Source: Vanilla planifolia (lineage: Eukaryota > Streptophyta > Magnoliopsida > Asparagales > Orchidaceae). From it: a stretch of DNA of 64,000 nucleotides. The stretch spans positions 248,030 through 312,029 of the forward strand of contig JAIUJO010000229.1 in assembly GCA_023846275.1 (NCBI GenBank), read 5' to 3'. Shown piece after piece: positions 1-11,530 of this stretch (position 1 is its first letter; each line of letters starts with the position of its first letter). The notes beneath the pieces were generated by a model. That model ran no database searches and was not told the origin of the DNA. It was given only the letters and a program-made list of their open reading frames with translations. The position numbers were made by a program, and so were the translations under genes.

Positions 1-1480
1 TACAGCTTGCATAGGTCTTTTCCATGCAAGCGGATGCAACAATTTGTGAGTAGGTGTGAAGCCCATAATGCACAAACCCTAGTAAATGTTGTACCATCCA
101 ACTTTAGCTTCACCATGTGCCACACAATTTCCCTTATAGATTACATGTTGCGACCATTCTGATAAGGAGCAAGGTAAGTCTCCCAATAAGGCAACACCAT
201 ATATATTGTGAAAAGCTTGTGTTGCTAAAAATAACAAAAAATTACATATTCTAGGCCCCCACCAGCCAAATGCATAGCATGCCGCAAATCACACACTACT
301 GTGAAACACCCAATGCTCTACTACACTTATTGAAGCAATAACACGTGGCTAAGGCCATAACCAAGCATGCAAAAACCTTAATGCAAATTCCTCCATCAAA
401 AATCTACTTCATCTTGAGTTGCACTACGTCACACATTGCCCTTTAAGGATTGCATATTGTGCTTGTTCTATAAAGCAAGAAGGCAATTTTCCTAAAAATT
501 CATCATCTTCTCCAAGTGGTAGCAGTCCATAATGCCAAAAATCACAAAAAAGTTAAACTTTGTTGGTTAAACCAGTCATGCATATCAGATGCCACTGGAT
601 TTTTATCAATTGATAGTCATTTGGGGCCATTAATACAATGTGCAATTCTCTATCTTGTGTGCATTTATAGTAGAGCATAGCCATGGTTGCAACCTAGCAT
701 GAACAAAACCTAGTCCATGTTACACCATCCAACATCTGCTTCACCATGGCATTCTCCATGCATCACATTGTGTTTGAAGATTGCATAATGTGACAATTTC
801 ATCGAGGAAGAATGAAAGTCTCCTAATAATGCACCTTATCTTAACACCAGCAACTAACAGTGCTAAAAATCTTTAAAACATTACACTTTGTAGGCCCCAC
901 CAACCATGCACATATGTTGCCTCAAGGCATGCATGGACTGGTTGTAGTGCCCATATAGTGCTCTATCACATGTGTAGTTATAATAGCATAAGCATAGGGC
1001 CACAGGCCAACATGCAAAAACCATACTTCATATTATGCCATTCAACTTCCATTTTACTGTGGGCCACAGCATACTACACATTACCCCATATTAATGGCAT
1101 CTTATGACAATTAAGTCAAGGAAGAATGCAAGTCTCCTAATAGAGAATCACCTTATCCAAGCATCAACAACCCATAGTGCTAACAATTCTAAGAAAGGTC
1201 ACATTTTGCAGTCCCTACAACTTGATTGTAGAGGATGTCATAGGGTGTACATGGACTAGATGCCAACCATGAAATTATAGTAGCATGAAGATAGAGCCAC
1301 AAGTCAGCAAGCAAAAACCTTAGCACATATTGCACCATCCAAGTTTCGCTTCACTACGGGCCACACTTCAACAAAAATAGCTCCTCTTAGACTGCAAATT
1401 ATGACAATTCTACCAAATAAGAAGAAAAGTCTCTTAATGGAGTTGCTTCACATCCATGAACAAGCAATAAAAAGTGATGA
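1..1480. repeat. X2 array, copy 1: degenerate ~320-bp tandem repeat (about 4-5 units)
   Basis: A phrase close to CACCATCCAACTTC, followed by text like TTCACCATGGGCCACAC, recurs at about 91, 391, 722, 1036 and 1331, a spacing of about 295-330 bp. Each unit then runs through a stretch like GGAAGAATGCAAGTCTCC, a phrase like CATAGTGCTAAAAAT, one like TTACACTTTGTAGGCC and one like CATGCACAAACCCTAG before the next anchor. Units differ by many substitutions and small indels, so the array is old. No open frame is shared between units. The left edge is cut by the window. Confidence 0.85.
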
Positions 1481-2955
1481 ATAAGGTAAAAAAGTGACAC
1501 TTTTTTGCCACTCACATAGAACAACTATTGGTATCACTTTAATAAAGGATGTAAGAAAGCGAGAAATTTTTTTTAAACCTATGTGACATCTTTGGAAATG
1601 TAAGGATGAATCTACTATGACATAGTATTAGATCTCATTAAATAATGATACTTTTTGGAGAAGGCAATGTGTTATAACTCCCACATTGCACCATCCAACT
1701 TCTATAATAGCCAATGTAAGGCATTTCAACCTTGTACCAAGGAAACACTCCAAATGGCATAATGCAAATTACGTAGTGCCATTCAAAGTACCACACAAAG
1801 TATCACAATAAGTAGATAAAGTATAGCTTGTGAGCAAGCAGCTTAATCTAAGCCATCAAGTATGCAAGATAGACATGTTTTGTAACTTTTATGATGTCCA
1901 TGTCTTCGAAGGGATGAATCTGAGGAACATAAGGTTTGATCTTAGTAGATCATGATAGTAAGGTTGGTCTATCACTAATAATACCTCATTGCAAATTTAA
2001 GCCTTTTAAAGGATTCTACCCACCATTCATACTTAGTAGTCATTTCTTATGGTGCCCATGCCATCAAACTCTCTCAACTCTAGGCAAGCCTATGGTCATG
2101 TACCCTTATGGTGTTGACCCCTATTATTGACAAACTAGTGAAGAATGGGCCTATATGTCTGAACTTAGTGTGGATTTTCACTTAAAGGTGTTCCATTATA
2201 AACCTACATAAGAAAACTTCATGTCATTGGCATTTCAACCAACTATGATGATCAATTATGTGATTTAATAGTTTCTCTCATACAAAGTTAAATTATTATC
2301 ACAACACATTCTTTAGTAAGTTAAAACTAAGATGTCTCATGATGGTCCAAACCAAGCTCATGTTCCCTTTTAGTGTGTGAACAATTCAATCCGTGGTGAA
2401 TTTTTCTTCCTAATGATAGAAGCAATAGACATCGAAGTATCAAAAAGCAACACCACTATGAATGCTTGGCTGTAACAAAGAATTTATCCCTGCAGTAACT
2501 TCTCTTATAGCTATAGCACTAAATTCTAAAAGCCTAAAAGATTGATAGGCCATGCCTTCGTGGTTCATATTCATATAAAAAATATGAGTAAAATGAGCAT
2601 TTATCACAAGAGATTTTTATTCTTATTGAATTCATCTTAAGACACCTACATTATCCTTTAACAAATATGTCACCCCACCCAAATACCCGATACAAATATG
2701 TGTTCTACTCAGATCGACCTATCAATGCAAAACATGAGTCGAAAGGATGTGCTAGGACCTATCTCATAGAATAAGTAAAATAACTTTTAAATTGTTGTCA
2801 TTTCAATTCTGTTGGCAAAGGAACACCCACTTATATTACACTTCTTAAGTCATTTCACATAGTCAAACTAGAGGCAAGCTCAATAGGTCACTTTTCCCCA
2901 TAGATTATGCTAGGACCATTCTATTTATTGCTGTTTCACTTGATAGTTGGTAGAG
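1480..2955. repeat. X3 block, copy 1 (truncated)
   Basis: This stretch aligns by eye with 14860-16320, 27600-29000 and 53830-55300. Shared phrases include one like GATGAATCTACTATGACATA (about 1609), CCCACATTGCACCATCCAAC (about 1680), and a second copy of the GATGAATCT...GATCATGATA module about 310 bp later (about 1911). The homology stops near 2955, where LINE A sequence begins, so about two thirds of X3 is missing here. The short plus-strand ORF at 1936-2130 is not kept in frame in the other copies and is not called as a gene. Confidence 0.75.
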
Positions 2956-3229
2956 ACAATGATGAAAAATATTAATCAAACAAACACGGATATGTTCTTC
3001 AAGATTAATGATGAAAAATATCACTCAAACAAGGCATGCGAATAACAAATCCAAATACAGTAGTTCATCCATGTCGGTATAGTGTATGATTGTCATTTGC
3101 TCTTTTAATGGATAACTAGAATATAACACAACTATAGCAATTTAAGATGACTTCAAGTTCTAAACTTTAACCATTGGATGTTTTTATTTGTACTTTGATT
3201 CAGTTGCAAATAAATAACATGTTTGGTTG

Positions 3230-3760
3230 GAGTACCATGGTAGTTTGTTGGCCTTACTTGGGGTAGACATGCGGACACTTGAATTTAAACTCAGTAATTT
3301 AGTGATTTTTTGTGTTGTAATCGATTATTGTTTGAGAGCTTGTCATTGTGCACTTAGAATATTTTACACGTTGCCCAAGTTGTAGATGGTCCTATCTATA
3401 TTGACGACTGAGTGATGGATACGTAGAGGTCATTCTTTGCCATGGCGTATGTTAGAATCGACGACCTTTCCAAATAGCATAGAGTAGGAATGTGGATTAA
3501 TAGACCATTGGGACAAACTTTTTAGTGCATTAAATATGAGGGATTATGCACTATTTATTCCAAGTGTGGCAAGATGGGGTATTATTTTTGATTATGTACA
3601 TAAGGTGAAGTTGTACACACTTTATGGTAGTTAAGGACCCTTATCCTCTAATTGTGGGACCTAATTATGATACAAATGGGGAAGTTGTTTCAATGTAGAT
3701 GATTACAGAGGAGCATGATCAGGAAAGACAAGGACTAGGACTTTGGATGGTACTCCAACC
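3230..3760 (+). pseudogene. LINE A ORF1 remnant (RNA-binding gag-like protein with CCHC knuckle)
   Basis: Translated pieces read AMAYVRIDDLSK, then VGMWINRPLG, then YEGLCTIYSKCGKMGYYF and finally GLGLWMVLQPM. This is the usual plant LINE ORF1 succession: a DLSKPL-type segment, a W-x-N-G-P segment, the zinc knuckle and a GPWM-V-Q motif. In the knuckle the first Cys and the His have both become Tyr; the second and last Cys remain, with a stop between them. ORF1 of this class binds the element RNA in the RNP. Several stops and at least one frameshift show it is inactive. The assignment rests on motif order, which repeats in LINEs B, C and D. Confidence 0.8.
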
Positions 3761-6059
3761 AATGAAAAGCATGCTTATTATTGCATCATAAGGATAGAGG
3801 AGTACAATAAGTAATGGCATAAGTAGGTAGAAGATAGGAAAGAAATACAAATATGAGATATGATGTAAGAAATGCAATGGTGAATGTCTCACACCATGCA
3901 AGAGAGGTGCAAATGGGGTACACTCATGGCTAAATGAGCACCCAAGCAAAAACATGAGTGAGTGGGCAACCCCATTACTAATAAAAAGCTAAGTCTATTC
4001 GGTAATAGAAAAGTGGAGAGAGGCCTTATCGATTGTACACATACTCAATTATAGTATTTAAAGCAACAAGTCGAACAATCACATAATTCAAATTCTTGCA
4101 ATGTAGTGGTCATGCTAGGAACTTATGAAAATAGGAAAGTAATTTTGAAATGATTTTACTTAAGTTTATTAAAACATAAATGAATAAAAGGATAGGAAAG
4201 CTACAAGTAGTTTGCAAAATCCAAAGGCAAAAAGGGGAGGCAAGAGAGGTGAACAAAGGATCAGGCAAAGCATTGAGCTGTGGCTTGACTTTTCCAAGAA
4301 ATTCAATAGATAACTATTTTGTTATCATGTTATTTGCAATACTTGGAAAGAAAATTTGGGGTTACTCATGGATCTACATTGAGGTGGACAGAGGGTGCTA
4401 TTGTTTGGATAGGAAGGGACAAAGATGTTGATTATTCTGCTAGGTTTATGATAGTTGCATGAAGCTTACATGTCACAAAATCTGGTTATATTTGATAACT
4501 TGTTTTGGACCCATATTGTTGTTTGAGAATCAAGCTAAGCTCAAGCTTGGCTAGAGCTTTGAGGAAGGGGGAAGCATGATTGATTTTATAATGGTTATGG
4601 CTATCAATTGCTTCACAAATTTCTCCTTCATTAATAAAAGAGGCTTATTCTAGACAACTAATAGAGAGTCCAATACTTGATGTAGTACTCTTTGGAGGAA
4701 TGATTGACAAGCTATATGTCACTATGGATTTTAAGAAAAAATTCCTACATGCATTGAGAGCCTCAATTTACTACTTTTTGGAATAATTATTACTTAAAGG
4801 AGTGTATCTCCAATGGTAAGTTTCAACTGGAGCAAACTGGAAATTATGATGTGCTGGCTTTGAGAAAGAGCCTTATTGGGTGGATTTATAAGAACTTTAC
4901 CAAATTTATGTAAGGGCCAAATCTCCTTAATCAATCTAGACCCGTGGCTATCTAAGTGAGGGAAAAGTATATGTTGATAAGTGGAATACAACTTTGGGGG
5001 CTACAATCTTTGATTTGTTCCAAAAAATCAGCATTTAAATGAAATGGTGACACAACAATCATCCTTACTATGAACAAAATCACAAGACTTGGGTGGAGAA
5101 TGGTAGAGGTGGAGCTTTTCAAAGTATACTAAACTTGTTTTTAGAATGACGATATTTATGTGTGTGGTTGCTGTTGGGTGAATAGTTTATGTAATGTGTG
5201 TCTTTGCTTACTCAACTTCAACTATTGGGAACCTCGATGAAGGAATATATGAATTAATGTCTCTGAAATTTGCTATTGGAGGTCTACAAATCATTTTCTC
5301 AAAGGTGTGGAGGGTTGTAGATCAAGTAGTAGTCAGAACTACGTGAGTTGTGAGCATAGTTTATTTATTATATGCAAGAAGTTCAAGATTTATCATTGGT
5401 TGTGTCATGATTGTTATTATGTTGAAAATTTGCAAGTGTTCCATTCATACTCTTTGCTATGCGTGATGGGAAGTAATGTTTTTTAAATGTTGTACATGGT
5501 TGAGAACTCAAATTTAACTCTAGTTTAGGAATGAATTTTGTATGCTTTATAATAAGTTTATCGGTTGAGTGTAGCTATGAATATATAGGAATTAAGGCTA
5601 TACATAATCAGTTCCAAAGCTAAAAATTCATTGAAGAACAAAAAGGGAAGATTGGGCACTCTTGTATGCCTTGTAAGTGCAATGTAAATGTAAAGCATGT
5701 CTAGAAGTAGCATTGTTGAACTGTGGTTTTAGGGGACTACTAATGGAATGAGTTTCATTGCACTACTTGATGACTATGCTGGTGGGATGGGTTATAGGTT
5801 ATTTTTTTTACCAAGGGAATGCATATTTCCAACTATGTTATTATGTTATTGACTATGAATTTCTTGAACAACCTCTCAGATGTCTTGTTGTTTCCAAACT
5901 ATGTGACCAATTTCATGAATTGGTTTAGCTGTGCACATGGCAATAGAATTGTTATACCTATAATATGTAAATTTGGGATAGATAGGAAGTGCAGCAATAG
6001 GATTCTTCTTGCCCTAAGGCAATGTATTTGTTTTAATCAACTATGTTCACTTTTGTAGT

Positions 6060-6740
6060 ATTGAATATCAAGGAGATTAATGCAACAAAATCTCGTGTCT
6101 AGTTGCAGCATTTAGTAAGGGAGAATAGAGTCTTTGCTGTTTCCTTGTTGGAAATTTGCATGAAAACCTCTAATAGACAAAGGGTTGCTTTGGCTTTGGA
6201 CAAGAATGGGAAGTACTTACTGCAGTCTTCGTGAGGCTTGTGTTTGGGCATTATAGTATTATGATGAAATTGGTTCAAGCTTGAGCATATGGATTAATCT
6301 TCATAAATGGTTATTATTTTGATGACGTCAAGCAATACTGACATTTGGCAATGTTGTGCTTTGTATGCATCAAAAGATTATTTATTAGCCAATTAGCATG
6401 GGACCAAATTAGAAATATTCTAAAGCATGGTGGAACATTACTTACTATAAGGAACTTTAATGCCTTAGTTGCATAGGAAAAGAAACAAAAGTAAAGAAGT
6501 TTAGCAACAGACATGCCCAATATGAGTTCTCCAACATCATTCATGATTTACATCTAACTAACTTGGGTTTGATGTGGAATTAGTTTACTTGGTGCAATAA
6601 TAAAGAGGAGAATGCTCATTTCTTCTAAAGATTATATAAAACTTTTATAAAATTGATGGTGTGCAAACCTTTTTGAGTACTTGTGACACATTTTTCTCAC
6701 ATTAGCTTGGACCACTACCCACCACATATAATGCTTAGAC
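6060..6740 (+). pseudogene. LINE A endonuclease domain remnant (APE-type)
   Basis: The N-terminal end reads NIKEINATKSRV, then RVFAVSLLEICMKTSN, matching the start of LINE endonucleases where the Glu of the LLET motif is a metal ligand; here it is LLEI with Glu kept. The GDFN motif has become RNFN near 6450. The C-terminal part gives FTWCNNKEENAHF (with a frame change) and DGVQTFLST, ending at SLDHYPP near 6710, where the catalytic S-D-H is recognisable. This enzyme nicks target DNA to prime reverse transcription. Stops and shifts throughout make it non-functional. The short ORF at 5819-6058 lies just upstream in the linker and has no recognised domain. Confidence 0.8.
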
Positions 6741-7339
6741 AATCCATACTAGTAAAATTCATATAAGAACCATTTTGAAAATATGTGGTTATCCTTTTTA
6801 TAATCAACAATCATTGTGTATGCAACATCGAGAAGGTCTGTTAAAGGTAACCCCATGGATAGTCTATCCACTAAATTTATCAAAGCTTTGCTAGCATTAA
6901 AGAACTGGTATAAACATTAACTGGATAATATCCTTAATAAACTATGCTAGTTGGAATAGGAAATCCAAGAGCTTTAACTTAAGGAATCTATGAACAACTT
7001 AACTGAGTAGGAACAAAATATTTTGGAAGAAATTGCTTCCAATCACAATGTCATCAATTTATAAGATACAAGGTGGTGACAATGTGTCGAGCTTCACTGA
7101 GCCACCCTTGGAGGCCAGAACTCACATTTTTTCATGGAATTAACTACTTTTATATCTAAGAGCAACTATATCCACTAATATAAAAAATGTTACTGTGGAT
7201 TGGTGCCATGCCCAACTAAGATCATAAACATTCTAATGTAGTTTTTTAGTAAGATGTGGTGTAGTCATGAGTAATAAAAGCCTGCTCTATCCTTGAAAAG
7301 TTTGAGAACTATTAATAGTGAACAAGTGGCCTCACTTGT

Positions 7340-8260
7340 TCCTCTAATCTATGATGATGAGATTACAAATATGACAATATCCATCAAATGAAATAAATCC
7401 CCTAGTGTAGATGGCATCACTTTTGAGTTTATGCATAGTTATTTGAACATCACATGAATAGACAGTGTCATAGACGTGAAACAATTCATTAAAGAAACAT
7501 TTATGCCCAAACGTTTCAAAGACGCACTGGTCAATCATATCCCTAAAGTTTAAGAAAAATCTAAACCAAAGAATTTCAAGGACATTGCCCTCCATAGTGT
7601 AATTTACGAAGTTGTGACCAAACATTTGGTGGCTAGACTGAAGGTGGTGCTTCTTAATATTACTATAAAAAACAAGTGGCTTTTGTACCAAGCTATGTTA
7701 TATTAGACAATATATTCTTGACACAAGAAATGGCTACTCGAATACATTATCTACTTCTGAAGAAGGTTTGATGGCACTAAGGTTAGATATTAACTAGCCT
7801 TGTGATAAGGTCAATTGAAAATTTGTATTGGATATGCTAAGGCATTTATGATACCTAACTCTTTGGGGTGATTGAATTGAGGCTTGTATCACTACATTGA
7901 GGTTTGGCTTTATGTTTAATGGTATTAATCTACAGTGGATTAAAGTAGCCAAGGGCTTGAGGTGGGGATGCCTTCTTTCATTATGCCTTTTTTACTTTTG
8001 TGTCTAAGTATCTCCCTGGCTAATTCAGTGCCAAAGTTAGCGTGCTACTTTGATTGGGTGAGGATTTCACCATCTTCCCATGTGATAGCACACTTTCTAC
8101 ATACTAATGATATCATGATTTTTGCAACTAAAAACTATGTCATAGTGAGGATTATTGATGTTATAGAGTAGTATGGGCATCACTCAAGTTAGGTGGTGAA
8201 TCTCAAAAAATCCAAAGTATTATTGAACAATGGGATGGAAAGCAAGTGAAGAAAGATTAT
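7340..8260 (+). pseudogene. LINE A reverse transcriptase remnant
   Basis: The frame begins SIK-NKSPSVDGITFEF, then FMPKRFKDALVNHIPKV and NFKDIALHSVIYEVVTKHL, which are the conserved LINE RT segments (P-G-x-D-G, LIPK, R-P-I-x-L-x-N-x-x-Y-K). The motif A region near 7770-7812 keeps its Asp (ALRLDI) but has a stop soon after. Downstream a GLRWGC segment (GLRQGCPLSP in active relatives) is readable. The catalytic YADD has become HTND at 8100-8111 (FLHTNDIMIFA), which would abolish metal binding at the first Asp. An open minus-strand ORF at 7344-7691 is a shadow of this domain. Confidence 0.88.
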
Positions 8261-9089
8261 ATCCCAAAGCAATATGCATTAAGCTAATTAATTGAAATAT
8301 CATGGCATTCCATTACATAGACTAAACTATAGATAGACAAACTTCCATTTTAGTGTTAATCATGTTAACATTTATTGTCAAGATGGATTTTTAGGTTGCT
8401 ATCAATGATGGAATGTATTGTCATCATAAATTTTATGTCAATTGCTATTTCTATATATTATTTAGCTCACTCATTAATTCTGAGCGATACTATTATAGAG
8501 GTGGAGAAATTGATGCATCATTACCTATAGTTGCTCAAATGTTTGTAATAGAATAAAGTTTTCCTATTGAGAAATGATAAACCATCCTAAGGAATGTAAG
8601 GGACTTGAAATCCAACATTTTTTACCAGGTCGTTAGCATTTATTGAAAAACATATGCTGGTTATTGATTGGGAAGACTCTTTATGGGTTCAATCCTTCAA
8701 GTCCAAATACTTTATTAATTGCAATACTTTTATATGCCATGTGATACATCTATATGTGTAAGTTAGTCAATATTGTAGCCCTTAGGAAATAGAAAGTATT
8801 GTTTGGAGGTTCTTTATAAGTAATTTAGTTTCATTTCTATATGGTAAATAGCTTGGCATCATTCCTATTACTTCAAGCCCAACCGATCTTAACATGGATG
8901 CAAATCATCTGACACTTATAGTGGAGTTGCTTGAGGGGCATGATTTGTAGGATCATAACAAAATAAATAACTTATTCTCACAAAATTTGAATTTTTGGAT
9001 TATATATTTCCCTTGGGCTAAATCAAATGAAAGGGATGTGCTTCAAATTGAGTGATGATATGGTATTGAGCTTAATGACCGTATATAGT

Positions 9090-9320
9090 AGCATGCATAT
9101 GAGCCAAGAGTTTAAAATAAGGAGGCCATATGGGTTTGGAAAGTGTAGTGCAGCCTTAGGTTAATAGATTAATTTTAATCTACTTCCTACTCACTCCTAA
9201 TGTCATGCAAGGGGGATTGAGAGATCTAATCTTTGTATGTGAATGTGAATATTGATTTATAACATTTTTTGTGGGAGTGCTATAATATGGAAGATTTATT
9301 GTCCAACAACTTTGTAAATA
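9090..9320 (+). pseudogene. LINE A zf-RVT (RT-associated zinc-binding) remnant
   Basis: Fragments in two frames give VWKV-CSL, LIYFLLTP and then FLWECYNMEDLL, matching the family pattern P-K-x-x-x-F-x-W-R-L ... L-I-P-T ... H-x-L-W-x-C. The same domain is better preserved in LINE D at 40640-40930 and is also visible in LINE F near 50050-50250. It follows the RT at the expected distance. Frameshifts prevent continuous translation. Confidence 0.6.
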
Positions 9321-9639
9321 AGACTTTCACACTCGATAGGGTAAACGATAGGGATGTTCATTATTTGAGCCCCTTGACTGAATGTCTCAAATGTGTAGGT
9401 TTCTACTACTTGTCATATAGTTGAATTCATTACTTTGGCATTATTTCACCTTTGGCTTTATAGGAAACTAGAAGAACATGTGAATAAGGTTCTCGATTCA
9501 ACTATACTCTAGAAACGTATTTGAATTATTACAGCTACTAATGTATGTTTCAACTCTCCATCTTTGTTACAGAAGAAGCTCTGGTGGTCATGATGGGTTA
9601 TTTTTTACCACTTATGGAACTTTTCCTTAAAAGATTGTG

Positions 9640-9770
9640 TTGAAATCAATTTTGGTGTAGTTATGTAGGATGATCTCAATGCTGGAATTGGAATTATTAT
9701 TGGAGGTGGCATGGGTAGTTTTATTACAATTATAAGAAAATATTTGGAATGGCATGGTGGTCCTATTGCT
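9640..9770 (+). pseudogene. LINE A RNase H domain, N-terminal remnant
   Basis: The frame reads EINFGVVM, stop, DDLNAGIGIIIGGGMGSF. Plant RNase H domains of LINEs start K-I-N-F-D-G-A and continue G-I-G-x-V-x-R-D-x-x-G. The first catalytic Asp appears as Gly here. The rest of the domain cannot be followed to the end. Comparable pieces lie in LINE B (24617-25010), LINE D (41260-41490) and LINE F (about 50590-50780). Confidence 0.6.
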
Positions 9771-10049
9771 ATTGTTTGATTTTATTTAGAATTGGGAAAT
9801 TCCATTCACCAAATTACTTCTACTTTATCAATATGTAAGAACCACCTTAAGGAGAGTATAATGTTGGCTTGAGTATCACTTTATTAAGGAATCCAAAAGC
9901 TTTGATTTCATATAAGGTGCTGATGGAGTCCAAAGAGTAACATCTTCCAATCCCTTATTAGCATCATATGTGCTTAACAGTAGGATGGTGTCTAATTGTC
10001 TTTGAGACTGCAACTTTCATTGTTGATTAATCAAAACATTCTTAGAAAA

Positions 10050-11530
10050 AGTTTTTGCAATGATTCATCTTTCAAATGAAAACATCCCGATCACTAGACA
10101 TGCCCTTTAATGGATCCTCCTTAAGGGATTCAGATTGTACTCCTTCTTATTACTAGACTCATGAACCCAAATATTGTTATTTATTATCACTTCTTCATGT
10201 CAAAATTAGGTAATTTGCCTACTTCCCACCTTTCATGGATGTGGTTACCATTTCTTAGCCTCCCTCTCCAAAATTAAACCCTAACTCTCTATCACTTATC
10301 AACACCATGTTAGGCCCATATCTCGTAATTGAAGGTTAATAAGATAGAAATTTGAATGATGCATCGTGGGCTTGGAGGGCATGTGATCCAATAAGAGATC
10401 ATAAATTAATAATGAGCTAAGAGAAATGTTGTGCTGACCTCTTACCTAAAAAGGCATCCCTCTCGAAAGTCCATGTTTGGTGCACATATTAGCCCCAAAA
10501 TTACTATAATTATCTAGGTAGCGTGTACCATCACATAAATAATAACTAATTTAATGAGCCATTGAAAGTTTCACACTCTACAATTCTTCACACTCCAAGT
10601 AACATATGACTACTATGAAGATCAACCAGAAAGCAATACAAAGATAAAATAGTTGGCAACACCTAATGTCATTGTTAACATATTTTTTATGTTTGGAAAT
10701 ACTCCACAAATGAAGAGAGAATGCTCCCAAGTTGGGATACCATTCCTTAAGTTCCTAAAGATTGTCTCTTGATAATAGCATTCTTTGGTGATGAACCTCC
10801 TATGTAGAGAATTGTAACCAAAAAGAGTGATTTCCAAGATCATGCTAACATGAGAGAAAGGATAATAGCACATTCAATAGTATTGTAGAATGCCAAAAGT
10901 TTCAACATAAGAGAATGATGGTGTCAACAAAATAGTTGAATAGAGCCAACCCATCCAAAAGAAAAGTAGGTATACAAAAAGAAGCACAAAAGGTATACAA
11001 AAAAAAAGAAGAAAGGGTTTAATTAAGGACAAGGCCTTGGTTAGCTATCGTATGGCACAAGTATTAGTAATCCCTAGACAAGAGGCAAAACCACACAAAT
11101 GATCCATAGTGGTGTGCACCAATCAAACAACTATTAAAATGCTTTAAAACTTATTGCACTTCCCAAATAAAAAATGTTGATTTGCTCATTTAAGTAGAAA
11201 ATACTTTGGCCAAGATCATTGAAAAGAAAGCAAGTAAATTGCATGTTCAAAACATGGACAACCGCCAATAAATGCCTGTTAATCACTTAAAAAGTTATAA
11301 TTCCAAAACTAATTGGTTTTAACTATCGGGCCCACCATGATGCATGCACAAAAAAACAAACCACGAAGACAAGGCTTGACACCACGAGCTGAACCTTTCA
11401 AAAGATCCAACATGCCCAAACAACACATGGTTAAGTGTAATTTTCACCCATTGAAGTTTTATTATGACATGAGCAAACATTGCACAAAACAAAGCATAGG
11501 GTAGTAAGCAAGGTGTGAAAATTTTATACT
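10050..11530. repeat. X1 block, copy 1
   Basis: The block starts at the LINE A 3' tail (a TTCATTGTTGATTAATCAAAA-like phrase) and runs to the first X2 unit. It aligns with 51260-53040: shared landmarks are TCAAGATTAGGTAATTT-like text (about 10201 here, 51715 there), a stretch near 10700-10870 matching 52200-52400, and AGGCTTGACACCA near 11372 and 52950. Open minus-strand stretches exist in both copies (10622-10873 and 52088-52447), but the two longest ORFs are in different frames relative to each other, so I do not call a gene. Function unknown. Confidence 0.7.

Larger units (their letters stand above)
2956..10050 (+). mobile_element. LINE A, L1-type non-LTR retrotransposon, nearly full domain set, dead
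   Basis: Plus-strand order is ORF1 CCHC knuckle (about 3430-3760), a 2.3-kb linker, APE-type endonuclease (6060-6740), reverse transcriptase (7340-8260), zf-RVT (9100-9320), start of an RNase H (9640-9770) and a 3' tail. This is the order of plant L1-type LINEs that carry a terminal RNase H. All domains carry stops and frameshifts. The linker (3760-6060) aligns with LINE fragments E1 and E2. The left end enters ORF1 inside the DUF4283-like part, so the 5' end is missing. An imperfect repeat of a 25-bp stretch like ATGATGAAAAATATTAATCA lies at about 2960 and 3009, next to the junction with X3. Confidence 0.85.

Noticed and set aside
7344..7691. 115-codon minus-strand ORF
   Set aside because: It lies exactly antisense to the LINE A RT, whose plus-strand translation matches known RT motifs. 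It is a shadow.
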